Shown piece after piece: positions 24,223 through 32,199 of a stretch of DNA of 64,000 nucleotides. Every line of letters starts with the position of its first letter. The stretch's first letter is position 1. The stretch is from assembly GCA_944390485.1 (NCBI GenBank), contig CALXPQ010000003.1, forward strand, positions 1-64,000. The letters are read 5' to 3'. The notes under the pieces are model-generated. The model searched no databases and was not told the origin of the DNA. It saw only the letters and a program-made list of their open reading frames with translations. The DNA is from Veillonellales bacterium. Its GTDB lineage: Bacteria; Bacillota; Negativicutes; Veillonellales; Dialisteraceae. Position numbers and translations under genes: made by a program.

Positions 24223-25240
24223 CTGGCCGCGGACGCTCCTCGCGTGGTTCGACGGGCACCGGCGGGACCTGCCGTGGCGGGAGACGAAGCCGCGGGACCC
24301 GTACCATGTGTGGATCTCGGAGATCATGCTGCAGCAGACGCGCACGGAGGCGGTGAAGCCGTATTTCGCGGCGTGGATGGAGCGGTTTCCCACCATTTCT
24401 TCCGTGGCGGCGGCGGACGAGGCGGAGGTGCTCCACGCGTGGCAGGGCCTCGGCTACTACAGCCGCGCGCGGAATATCCGCCGGGCGGCGCAGGTGATCG
24501 TTTCGGAGTACGGCGGCGTCATGCCCCGGGATCCGGCGGCCATCCGGGCGCTCCCGGGCATCGGGGACTACACGGCGGGGGCGGTGGCGTCCATCGCGTA
24601 CGGGGAGAAGACGCCCGCCGTGGACGGGAACGTGCTCCGCGTGTACGCCCGCCTGTACGCGGTGCGGGACGATATCCTGAAGAGCGCCGGCCGGAAGCGC
24701 ATCGCGCAGCTCGCGGCGGAGACGATTCCCGCGGACCGGCCGGGAGATTTCAATGAGGCGCTCATGGACCTGGGGGCGGAGGTGTGCATCCCGAAGCGGC
24801 CCCGGTGCGCGGCGTGCCCTCTGCGGGACGCGTGCGAGGCGGCGAGGCTCGGCATCGAGGCGGAGCTTCCCGTGCGGACGAAGAAGAAGCCCCAGACGGA
24901 GTGGCAGGCTGCGTGCGGCATCGTGGAGCGGGAGGGGCGGTTCCTCCTGCACCGCCGCCCGGCGAAGGGGATGCTGGCGAATATGTGGGAATTTCCCATG
25001 GCGCTCGCCGCGGAGGAAGCGGAGAGCCGCCGCGAGCTGGAGGCGCTCCTCGGCGGCCGCGCCGGGACGAAGCGGTGGGAGCTGACGCACGTCTTCACGC
25101 ACCGCATCTGGCACATGCGCGCCTACGAGATGGAGAGCGCCGCCGCGCCCGCAGGCGAAGACTGGCGGTGGTTCACGCGGGAGGAGCTGCGGCAGATCCC
25201 GCTGGCGGGGCCGCACGCGCGGCTCGCCGCTTCTGTATGA
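24209..25240 (+). CDS. mutY: A/G-specific adenine glycosylase
   Basis: 343 aa. Removes adenine mispaired with 8-oxoguanine. Helix-hairpin-helix LPGIGDYTAGAVASIAYGE and catalytic Asp in AVDGNVLRVYARL, the 4Fe-4S loop CIPKRPRCAACPLRDAC, and a C-terminal Nudix-like domain (GIVEREGRFLLHRRPAKGML) that reads 8-oxoG. Start is TTG 24209 with GGAGGT five bases upstream, inside the end of the Nudix gene. Confidence 0.95.
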   Translation: MEKTDWPRTLLAWFDGHRRDLPWRETKPRDPYHVWISEIMLQQTRTEAVKPYFAAWMERFPTISSVAAADEAEVLHAWQGLGYYSRARNIRRAAQVIVSEYGGVMPRDPAAIRALPGIGDYTAGAVASIAYGEKTPAVDGNVLRVYARLYAVRDDILKSAGRKRIAQLAAETIPADRPGDFNEALMDLGAEVCIPKRPRCAACPLRDACEAARLGIEAELPVRTKKKPQTEWQAACGIVEREGRFLLHRRPAKGMLANMWEFPMALAAEEAESRRELEALLGGRAGTKRWELTHVFTHRIWHMRAYEMESAAAPAGEDWRWFTREELRQIPLAGPHARLAASV

Positions 25241-25267
25241 TGTTGTGAGAGGCTCCGGAGGTATGGC

Positions 25268-26401
25268 ATGAATCACGGACCGACCTTTTCTTTTTCCACG
25301 CTGATCCTCGCGTTGACGTTCATGGGCTGCCTGAACGGCGCGTTCGCCGGGCTGCTCTTCCGGCGGAAGCGGTGGTACGTGTGGGCCGCGGCCGGCGCGG
25401 TGCTGGCGTACGGCGCGCAGGAAGCGTACTCTTGGTACCGCTGGGCGTACATCGGGGCGGGGAGCTTCGAGCACGGCCTCGGCTACGGGGCGTGCGCGTA
25501 CATTGTGGCGAACTGTGCGGCGCTGCTGCCTCTTCTCGTGCTGCTCATCGTTTCGTGCATCCGGCCCTGCCGGCGGCCGGCGCAGTGGCTCGGCGCGGCG
25601 GTGCTGTGCATCGCGCTCAGCGCAGGGGCATACGGCGTGACCCGGGGCAACGCGCCGGAGGAGATCCACACGGTGCGCGTGACGGTGCCGGGGCTGCCCG
25701 CCTCGTTCGAAGGGTACCGCATCGCGCAGATCACGGATACGCACATCGGGCCGTACTACAGCTGCGACGATCTGGACGCGGCGCTCGGCGCGGCGGGCGT
25801 GGCAGGGGCGTCGCTCGCGGTGGTCACGGGCGATCTCATCGACGACACGCGCTATATGGACGCGGCGGCGCGCATCCTGCACTCGCGGCAGCGGGATTTC
25901 CGGGACGGCATGCTCTACGTCTGGGGCAATCACGAGTATTACCGCGGGCGGAGCACCGTGCGGGAGGCTCTCGAGGCGGCGGGCATCCCCATCCTCGAGA
26001 ACGATCACACCGCGGTCCGCCGCGGCGGGGATGCGCTCTACGTGGCGGGCGCGGATTACCCCTGGGCGAAGGGGCCGGCCCATGCGGCGGAGATGAAGGA
26101 GATGGCGGACGAGGCCTTCGCGGGCATCCCCGCGGGGAGCCGGACCATTTTCCTGGCGCACCATTCGGATTTCATCGACGAGGGCTTCGCTCACGGGGCG
26201 GCGCTGACGCTCACCGGCCACACTCATGCCATGCAGTTCGGCATCGGCGGGCAGCCGGTCTTCACACCTTTCAAGTACACCCGCGGGATGTATTCCGACG
26301 GGACGCATCTGGGGTACGTCTCCCGCGGCGACGGGGGCTGGTTCCCCTTCCGGCTGGGATGCCGCCGGGAGCTGGTGCTCTTCGAGCTGCACGGAGAATG
26401 A
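25268..26401 (+). CDS. Membrane-anchored metallophosphoesterase (YkuE-like)
   Basis: 377 aa. Three to four hydrophobic helices in the first ~130 residues precede a calcineurin-like phosphoesterase: QITDTHIG, VTGDLIDD, WGNHEYY, LAHHSDF, LTGHTHAMQFG. These ligands hold two metals. YkuE-type relatives act on lipid phosphates such as UDP-diacylglucosamine; the substrate is unknown here. It follows mutY by 27 nt with GGAGG before the ATG, so it is probably co-transcribed. Confidence 0.87.
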   Translation: MNHGPTFSFSTLILALTFMGCLNGAFAGLLFRRKRWYVWAAAGAVLAYGAQEAYSWYRWAYIGAGSFEHGLGYGACAYIVANCAALLPLLVLLIVSCIRPCRRPAQWLGAAVLCIALSAGAYGVTRGNAPEEIHTVRVTVPGLPASFEGYRIAQITDTHIGPYYSCDDLDAALGAAGVAGASLAVVTGDLIDDTRYMDAAARILHSRQRDFRDGMLYVWGNHEYYRGRSTVREALEAAGIPILENDHTAVRRGGDALYVAGADYPWAKGPAHAAEMKEMADEAFAGIPAGSRTIFLAHHSDFIDEGFAHGAALTLTGHTHAMQFGIGGQPVFTPFKYTRGMYSDGTHLGYVSRGDGGWFPFRLGCRRELVLFELHGE

Positions 26402-26411
26402 GACAATAAAA

Positions 26412-26447
26412 AACAGGGAAGAACGGAATCTTCCCTGTTTCTTTTTT
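26412..26447. terminator. Bidirectional terminator between convergent genes
   Basis: AACAGGGAAGA (26412-26422) / TCTTCCCTGTT (26429-26439), long T run on + and A/T flank on -. Confidence 0.88.
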
Positions 26448-26452
26448 TATGT

Positions 26453-27547
26453 TCAGCCGAGGATCTTCTTCACGGCGCCTTTGTGGAGCTTCACGCCGTT
26501 CGGCAGGCAGTCGTGATTGAAATGCATGTCCGGGGCGTGGAGGCCGGGCTCCGCGTCTGCGCCGAGGCCGATGAAGCCGGTCTTCAGGTCCGGGCGCTTG
26601 CGGGGATACCAGAAGAAATCTTCGCCGCCCGCGGTGGTGATCGGCGGGACGAGGGCGTCTTCGCCGAGTTCTTCGCGGATGACATCGGCGATGAGGTCCG
26701 TCACTTCCGGCGTGATGATGGACGCCGGGGTGATGTTGTTCACCGTCCATTTGATGGACGCGCCCACGGAGGCGGCGGCGTTTTCCGCCGCGCGGCGGAG
26801 CTGCTCCATCATGGTGTCCATGAGGTCGTTGTCCTGGCTGCGCAGGTCAAAGACGAGGGTCGCCTTGTCCGGGATGGCGTTCATCGCGCCGGCGTCGCAG
26901 AGGAAGCGGGTGGCCTTCAGGTTGTGCACGATGTTCGAATCGAAGCGGAGGGCGTTCGCCGCCTGGACGATGAGGCAACCCGCGTCGAGGGCGCTGATGC
27001 CGAGATAGGGGCGCGCGCCGTGGCTCTGGCGGCCCGTCACTTCGATGACCACGTGCGCCGCCGAGGAGTAGAAGAGCGCCGGGGCGGCCTGCCCGAGGCG
27101 GCATTCCTGGATGGGACGGATGTGCATGCCGATGAGGATGTCGATGTCGTCGACAGCGCCGCCTTCGATCATGGAGATTGCGCCGCCGCTCGTCTCTTCC
27201 GCCGGCTGGAAGAGGACTTTCAGCTTGCCTTTCTTCACGAGGCCTTCGTCCATGATTTCCTCCGCCGCGGCGAGGAGCATGGACATGTGCGCGTCATGGC
27301 CGCAGAGATGGGCCGCGTGCTCCGGCGTGCCGAGCGCGTCCATATCCGCGCGGAGCCCGAGCACCGGGCCGGGGACGCCGCTGTCCAGCACACCCACCAC
27401 ACCCGTGGCGCCGCCCACCCGGGTCTCCACCCGGTAGCCCGCCTTGTCGAGCACGGCCGCCACGTAGGCGGACGTCTTGAATTCCTGCATGCCCACTTCG
27501 GGGATGGTATGTAAATAGTTGAAATGCTTGAATACGGTAGATTCCAT
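26453..27547 (-). CDS. M20D-family amidohydrolase
   Basis: 364 aa. Related to N-acyl-amino acid, aminobenzoyl-glutamate and IAA-conjugate hydrolases. Metal-site pieces: HTIPEVGMQEFKTS, LCGHDAHMSMLLAAAE, FQPAEETSGG, GMHIRP, RQSHGARPY, and MHFNHDCLPNG. Cytoplasmic. Slightly shorter than the usual ~390 aa because the first helix is reduced. AAAGGAGG before the ATG. Divergent from the second yjiH/yjiG pair, which mirrors the M20-yjiH-yjiG cassette at 12928-15259. Confidence 0.85.
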   Translation of the reverse strand: MESTVFKHFNYLHTIPEVGMQEFKTSAYVAAVLDKAGYRVETRVGGATGVVGVLDSGVPGPVLGLRADMDALGTPEHAAHLCGHDAHMSMLLAAAEEIMDEGLVKKGKLKVLFQPAEETSGGAISMIEGGAVDDIDILIGMHIRPIQECRLGQAAPALFYSSAAHVVIEVTGRQSHGARPYLGISALDAGCLIVQAANALRFDSNIVHNLKATRFLCDAGAMNAIPDKATLVFDLRSQDNDLMDTMMEQLRRAAENAAASVGASIKWTVNNITPASIITPEVTDLIADVIREELGEDALVPPITTAGGEDFFWYPRKRPDLKTGFIGLGADAEPGLHAPDMHFNHDCLPNGVKLHKGAVKKILG

Positions 27548-27598
27548 AGGGATGCCTCCTTTTCAGACAGCCCCGGTCTCCCGGGGGAACATGCTTTT

Positions 27599-27626
27599 AT
27601 TGTAGGGGACCGGAAAGAAATTACAA
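27599..27626 (-). promoter_or_regulatory. Promoter of the M20D gene
   Basis: Minus strand TTGTAA (27626 to 27621), 16 nt, TACAAT (27604 to 27599). Confidence 0.65.
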
Positions 27627-27787
27627 GGGATGACGCGGCCTTTGCGGAAATCTTGCGGAAACCGTTAGAAAATCGTGCGGAGCCTTTTACCCCGCGGCGC
27701 GTTCCGACAGAAGAACTACGGGGGCATAACCATTCGATAAAATGATAATAAAGCCGTGTCATGCCTCTTTCTCATTCTACGGCCGGG

Positions 27788-27796
27788 TGCTATAAT
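27788..27796 (+). promoter_or_regulatory. Extended -10 promoter upstream of yjiH copy 2
   Basis: TGcTATAAT; transcripts would start near 27803 and meet a terminator hairpin within about 30 nt. Confidence 0.6.
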
Positions 27797-27827
27797 GAAT
27801 CCAATTTATTTCATCGTGAAAGCGAAG

Positions 27828-27865
27828 ACGCCGCTTCCCGCCTCCGGACGGGACGGCGTTTTTGT
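27828..27865 (+). terminator. Leader terminator before yjiH copy 2
   Basis: ACGCCG (27828-27833) / CGGCGT (27854-27859), inner TCCCG / CGGGA, then T-rich 27859-27867. It lies between the only visible promoter and the gene, with no other + strand gene to serve. Confidence 0.7.
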
Positions 27866-27916
27866 TTTCCGCCCGGCAGAGCCGGGATCGTTCCGCACAG
27901 CGGGGGAGGGATATGT

Positions 27917-28588
27917 ATGGACAAAAGAGAAGAGGAGCGCCTCACGCGCCTGCCGAAGGTCGGTTGGAAGGGCTATGCGGCGCTCATTTTCGCCATCCTG
28001 TTTTTCGCGGGGATCTTCGCGTCGATCCAGCAGGCCGAGTGGCTCCGCGCTTTCGATTTCAGCACGCTCATCGGGAAGTTCGGCAATATGGCCAGTGAGA
28101 AGGCCACGTTCGTCGGCATGGGCGGCGTGAGTGCCCGGGGCGGCTTCCTCTTCGCGCTGTCCCTCGTGCCGTCGGTCATGCTCGCCGTGGGCGCGGTGGA
28201 GGTGCTGTCCCACTTCGGCGCGCTCACCGCGGCGCAGAAGCTCATGACGCCGCTCCTCCGGCCGATCATGGACGTGCCCGGCTTCGTGGGGCTCACGCTC
28301 ATCACGGACATGCAGAGCACGGACGCCGGCGCGGCGCTCACGAAGGAGCTCTACGACGAGAAGCTCATCGACAAGCGCGAGCAGACCATCATCGCCGCGT
28401 GGCAGTACTCCGGCGCAGGGATGATCAACAACTATTTCGCCATCGTGGGGGCGCTCTTCAGCTACGCGCTGGTGCCCATCGTCATCCCGCTGCTCATCAT
28501 CTTCGTCCTGAAATTCTTCGGCGCGGTGGTCTGCCGCATCGTTCTCGACACGGTCTATAAGGGGGACTTCGCTCATGACGACAAATGA
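27917..28588 (+). CDS. YjiH-like membrane protein (Gate domain), copy 2
   Basis: 223 aa, about five membrane segments. Clearly paralogous to 14112-14768: the same N-terminal layout (VGWKGYAALIFAILFFAGIF), FALSLVPSVMLAVGAVEVLS, and TDAGAALTKELYDEKLID in the place of SSDVGAFMTKDMYEAGMIN. ATG 27917 lies 6 nt after GGGGGAGGG. Overlaps copy 2 of yjiG by 14 nt. Confidence 0.75.
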   Translation: MDKREEERLTRLPKVGWKGYAALIFAILFFAGIFASIQQAEWLRAFDFSTLIGKFGNMASEKATFVGMGGVSARGGFLFALSLVPSVMLAVGAVEVLSHFGALTAAQKLMTPLLRPIMDVPGFVGLTLITDMQSTDAGAALTKELYDEKLIDKREQTIIAAWQYSGAGMINNYFAIVGALFSYALVPIVIPLLIIFVLKFFGAVVCRIVLDTVYKGDFAHDDK

Positions 28589-29093
28589 ACCGGATCTGAC
28601 GATCAAGAAAGAAGAGCTGAAGGAAGCGCTCGCTCCTTCGGGCAATGTGTTCGACATCTTCGTCCGCGGCGCGCGGAAGGGCTGGAACATCGGGGTGAAC
28701 AACCTCATCCCGAATATCCTCATGGCGTACGTCATCGCCTACATCCTGAATATCCTCGGCGTGATGGATTTCATCGGCCACTGGTGCGGCCCGCTGATGG
28801 CGCTCCTGGGCCTGCCCGGCGAAGCGCTCATCGTGCTCCTCACGGTGTGGCTCTCGTGCTCCGCCGGCGTGGGCGTGGCGGCGGCATTCTTCACGCAGGG
28901 CGTGCTGGAGCCGGTGCACATCACCATCCTCATGCCGGCCTTCATCCTCATGGGGTCTCAGCTCCAGTACATGGGCCGGCTCCTGGGGACGGCGGACGTG
29001 CCGAAGAAATACTGGCCGCTCCTCATGGTGATCAGCATCGTGAATGCGGTCATCGGCATGATCCTCATGCGCGTGGTCCTGCTGTTCTTCTGA
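28575..29093 (+). CDS. YjiG-like membrane protein (Gate domain), copy 2
   Basis: 172 aa, four to five membrane helices; a charged N-terminal ~35 residues is longer than in copy 1. The LLGLPGEALIVLL motif and NLIPNILMAYVIAYIL match the family. Co-translated with the preceding gene. Together the two probably form one membrane unit, role unproven. Confidence 0.75.
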   Translation: MTTNEPDLTIKKEELKEALAPSGNVFDIFVRGARKGWNIGVNNLIPNILMAYVIAYILNILGVMDFIGHWCGPLMALLGLPGEALIVLLTVWLSCSAGVGVAAAFFTQGVLEPVHITILMPAFILMGSQLQYMGRLLGTADVPKKYWPLLMVISIVNAVIGMILMRVVLLFF

Positions 29094-29100
29094 CGGACGG

Positions 29101-29124
29101 AAAGCCCCTTCGCGGGGCTTTTTT
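29101..29124 (+). terminator. Terminator of yjiH-yjiG copy 2
   Basis: AAAGCCCC (29101-29108) / GGGGCTTT (29114-29121), T6. Confidence 0.85.
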
Positions 29125-29196
29125 CGTGAAATCTAAAATATTTCTAAAATCCCGGCGCCGCAGGAGACGGTGACAGGGCATGTCATGGCGCATCCG

Positions 29197-29202
29197 TATA
29201 AT
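29197..29202 (+). promoter_or_regulatory. -10 box of the 41-residue gene
   Basis: TATAAT 62 nt before the start; no convincing -35. Confidence 0.4.
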
Positions 29203-29264
29203 GAAGACAACACCGCAGGGAATGCGGCAGAGTTTGGGAATGTAAAGAAGAAAGGATGAGTGCC

Positions 29265-29390
29265 ATGGACATTCGGGATGAACAGGTACGGGCGCTGCGC
29301 GCGCTGATCTGGCGGTTCTCCGACGCGGAATTCACGGACGAGGAGCTGCGGACGATCATCGCGGCGTGTGTCGCCGGCGCGGGAAAATGA
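29265..29390 (+). CDS. Small acidic protein, 41 aa, unknown function
   Basis: ATG 29265 to TGA 29388-29390, residues MDIRDEQVRALRALIWRFSD..., predicted two-helix. AAAGGA lies 8 nt upstream, a -10 box at 29197 and a strong terminator 10 nt after the stop. An upstream in-frame ATG at 29256 overlaps the ribosome binding site. No family recognised. No membrane segment or signal. Confidence 0.6.
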   Translation: MDIRDEQVRALRALIWRFSDAEFTDEELRTIIAACVAGAGK

Positions 29391-29400
29391 ACGCGTAAAA

Positions 29401-29431
29401 AAAGAGGAGGGACTTCGGTCCTTCCTCTTTT
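29401..29431. terminator. Bidirectional terminator
   Basis: AAAGAGGAGGGAC (29401-29413) / GTCCTTCCTCTTT (29418-29430), loop TTCG; serves the 41-aa gene and, on -, the GerMN gene. Confidence 0.85.
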
Positions 29432-29439
29432 CGTTTGTC

Positions 29440-29982
29440 TTATTTCTTTTCCATGCGGATGAGGCTCTCGTCGCGCTTGAACGGCCGGGTCATGTCGAAA
29501 TGGCCGCCCAGCGAGGCGATGGGCTGGCCTTCCATCTGGAAGACCACCTGTTTCACATTCGGAAATTCCGTGGCGGTGTTCACGAACATGGCCAGGAACA
29601 GGGTCTGCGCGGTGGTGCCGCCGGAGAGGTGTTTCAGCTCGTCCGACAGGTCGATCACGGCGGTGCCGTCCTTCACGTTCACATCCTTCACGGTGAGGCC
29701 CGTGGGGAGGATGGGCCAGGCGGATTTCCGGTCCAGCTGGATCATCTGGAAGAGCGCGTTTTTCAGAGTCTTCTCTTTCGCCGTGACTTTCAGGCTGCGC
29801 GGGGAGACGTGCATGCCGTCGTCATCGGGGAGGTAGACGACGAGCGTCGCTTCCCGGTCCGCCGGCACGGTCTCCGCGGCGGCGGGGACGGTGGAGACGG
29901 CCGGCTCGGCGGGGAGCTCTCCGCAGCCGGGCAGGACGGCCGCCGCGAGGAGACACGCCGCAAGGATCAGTGATTTTTTCAT
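29440..29982 (-). CDS. GerMN-domain lipoprotein
   Basis: 180 aa. Lipobox AAVLPGC (Cys about 20), a spacer, then one GerMN domain (LVVYLPDDDGMHVSPRSLKV..., GTAVIDLSDELKH), a fold found in envelope and spore-cortex proteins. Its ribosome binding site overlaps the stop codon of the amidase gene upstream, so the two are co-expressed and likely act together on peptidoglycan. Confidence 0.82.
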   Translation of the reverse strand: MKKSLILAACLLAAAVLPGCGELPAEPAVSTVPAAAETVPADREATLVVYLPDDDGMHVSPRSLKVTAKEKTLKNALFQMIQLDRKSAWPILPTGLTVKDVNVKDGTAVIDLSDELKHLSGGTTAQTLFLAMFVNTATEFPNVKQVVFQMEGQPIASLGGHFDMTRPFKRDESLIRMEKK

Positions 29983-29994
29983 GGGGATGCCTCC

Positions 29995-31092
29995 TTAGTC
30001 AATCTGTTTGAAATATTCCACGATGCCCTGGTACATGGTCTCGGCGATGCGCTTCGGCCCCCACGAGGAGGTGAGCATGGACAGGCGATGGGTATTGCTG
30101 ATGAATCCCATCTCCATGAGGCATGCGGGCATATCCGTGTGCATATTCACATAGAGATCATTCGAGCGGACGCCCCGGTCGGGGATGGCCATGTTGGTCA
30201 TCATGGACTGGTGGAGGGCCCGGGCGAGGAGGAGATCGCGCCCCGTCTTCGGATAGTAGTAGGCGGTGGTGCCGTCCACGCTCGCATTGGAGAAGGAGTC
30301 GATGTGGATGGAGACGAAGATGTCCGCTTTCGCCTTATTGGCTACGTCGCACCGCGCCTGGAGCTCTTCCGCGTCGCCGGCGTAGGCGCGGGCCACGTCC
30401 TTATCGGTGCTGCGGGTCATGACGACCTTCGCGCCCGCGTCGCGGAGCATGTCCCGGAGCGGCCCGGCGATGGAGAGGGTGATGTCCTTCTCATAGATGG
30501 ACTTCCCTTTCAGCGTGCCGATGGCCCCCACATCCGAGCCGCCGTGGCCGGGGTCGATGCAGATGACTTTGCCTTTCAGGATCTTTTTATCGCTCGCGGG
30601 CGCGGAGGAGGAGCCTTTCACGCCGCCGGAGGACGGGCTCTTCGCATCACTGGAAGAGCTGCCCGACGAGACGGAGGGGATGTCCACCACGAGGCGCTGG
30701 GGCAGGTTCCCGTTTGCCTTCAGGGCGAAGACCTTGATGTCGCTCATGGCGGTCTCGTGTTTCATGTCCACGGTGAGGCGGGCATCGCCGTCGTCGTTCT
30801 TGAGGGTCACGTCGTCCACGTTCTGCGCGTCCACGGAGTACGTCTTCGCCGCGGAGGAGGCGGCCTCGGTGTCTTTCAGCGTCACCGTGAGGGTGTCGCC
30901 GGATTTGTCCAGCGAAGCCACGGCTTTCACGCTGGCGGAGAGGTCGAGCACGATCCGCACGAAGGGCGGGTTCCCGTCCGTGCGGGCGGCGGTGCGCAGG
31001 GCGGTCACTTCCGCCGCGCCGGCTTCCGCGGCGAGGAGCGGCAGGAAGAGGAGCGCGGCCAGCGCTGTGAGAAATCGTAAGAATTTTTTCAT
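29995..31092 (-). CDS. N-acetylmuramoyl-L-alanine amidase (AMIN + Amidase_3)
   Basis: 365 aa. Signal peptide; AMIN domain (about 27-140) for septal or wall targeting; Ser-rich linker; zinc amidase domain with IDPGHGGSDVGAIG, a Glu in YEKDITL, VSIHID and MEMGFISN. It cleaves the MurNAc-L-Ala bond in peptidoglycan, typically during daughter-cell separation. ATG 31092 has GAGG upstream. First gene of a two-gene operon with GerMN and a strong promoter. Confidence 0.93.
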   Translation of the reverse strand: MKKFLRFLTALAALLFLPLLAAEAGAAEVTALRTAARTDGNPPFVRIVLDLSASVKAVASLDKSGDTLTVTLKDTEAASSAAKTYSVDAQNVDDVTLKNDDGDARLTVDMKHETAMSDIKVFALKANGNLPQRLVVDIPSVSSGSSSSDAKSPSSGGVKGSSSAPASDKKILKGKVICIDPGHGGSDVGAIGTLKGKSIYEKDITLSIAGPLRDMLRDAGAKVVMTRSTDKDVARAYAGDAEELQARCDVANKAKADIFVSIHIDSFSNASVDGTTAYYYPKTGRDLLLARALHQSMMTNMAIPDRGVRSNDLYVNMHTDMPACLMEMGFISNTHRLSMLTSSWGPKRIAETMYQGIVEYFKQID

Positions 31093-31139
31093 GGGTGCCT
31101 CTATAGTAAGAAGAAAAAACAAAATAAAGACGTGTCACT

Positions 31140-31168
31140 AATATAGCATGCTATGGATTTGTTGTCAA
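31140..31168 (-). promoter_or_regulatory. Consensus promoter of the amidase operon
   Basis: Minus strand TTGACA (31168 to 31163), 17 nt, TGc-extended TATATT (31145 to 31140). Confidence 0.85.
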
Positions 31169-31214
31169 AATTTTCCGGGCAGGGCGGCCGGCGGGTCCGC
31201 GCGGGGCGCGAGAA

Positions 31215-31244
31215 TTGCAGGAGCGGGCCCCGGTGTAGTACAAT
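31215..31244 (+). promoter_or_regulatory. Promoter of the polysaccharide deacetylase operon
   Basis: TTGCAG (31215-31220), 18 nt, TACAAT (31239-31244); a short GCGC..GCGC hairpin lies in the leader. Confidence 0.65.
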
Positions 31245-31290
31245 AAAAAACATCTACAGCGCGCGGAAAGCGCGCACAGGGAGACAGCAG

Positions 31291-32172
31291 ATGAAACGAT
31301 TTTTCTACGCGGGAAGCCTCGCGGCGGCGCTCGCCGCAGGGGCATGCCTGCTCGGAGGCTGCGGCGGAGAGGAGCCGGCCGGGGCGCCGCCCGCGCCGGC
31401 CGCGGAAGCGGCGGCGGAAACGCCGGCAAAGGACCCGTCCGTGCCGCGCGGCCAGGCGGCGGTCCATCGCGGACCGGACGTGAAGTACAGCGTGCCCGAG
31501 GGCGTGTCCGTGCTGATGTACCACATGATCGGCAGCGAGACGGACAATTCCGCCATCATGTCCGCGGAGAACCTGCGCTGGCAGATGGAGTATCTCCGGG
31601 ACCACGGCTACCATCCCATCACGATGCAGGAACTCGCGGACTACGTGACGAAAGAGGCCCCGCTCCCGTCGAAGCCGGTGTGCATTACTTTCGACGACGG
31701 CTATGAGGACAATTACACCATCGTGTATCCGCTCATGAAGGAATTCGGATTCCCCTGGACGGTCTTCGTCATCACGGGCAGCGTAGGCCAGCCGAACCGT
31801 ATGACCTGGGACCAGCTCGCCGAGATGGCGGACAGCCAGACGGTGACCATCGCCAGCCACACGGTGACCCATCCGCGGCTGCACAACCTGCCCCCGGACG
31901 AGGTGAAGCGGGAGATTGTGGGCGCGCAGCAGGCGCTGAAGGAGCACCTCGGCATCGACAATCCGTGGATCGCCTATCCCTACGGCGACTACGACGAGAC
32001 GGTGGACGCCATTGCGAAGGCCGCGGGCATCCGCCTCGCGGTGACCACCGACGCGGGCCGCGTCCACGCGGGGAGCTACCCCTACGAGCTCAAGCGCGTG
32101 TGGATCGGCAACGAGGTGACCGAGTCGCACTACGCGGAGCGGCTCACACAGGACGACTACGCGATCATCTGA
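31291..32172 (+). CDS. Polysaccharide deacetylase lipoprotein
   Basis: 293 aa. Lipobox ACLLGGC, Pro/Ala linker, then a NodB-type carbohydrate esterase domain: VSVLMYHMIG, TFDDGYEDNY (general base and metal Asp), SHTVTHPRL (metal His pair), and YPYGDYD. Removes acetyl groups from a GlcNAc-containing polymer (wall or exopolysaccharide). ATG 31291 is preceded by AGGGAG. First of three co-directional genes with 9-27 nt gaps. Confidence 0.87.
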   Translation: MKRFFYAGSLAAALAAGACLLGGCGGEEPAGAPPAPAAEAAAETPAKDPSVPRGQAAVHRGPDVKYSVPEGVSVLMYHMIGSETDNSAIMSAENLRWQMEYLRDHGYHPITMQELADYVTKEAPLPSKPVCITFDDGYEDNYTIVYPLMKEFGFPWTVFVITGSVGQPNRMTWDQLAEMADSQTVTIASHTVTHPRLHNLPPDEVKREIVGAQQALKEHLGIDNPWIAYPYGDYDETVDAIAKAAGIRLAVTTDAGRVHAGSYPYELKRVWIGNEVTESHYAERLTQDDYAII

Positions 32173-32199
32173 CGATTTTTCGGAATGACAGGAGACAGC

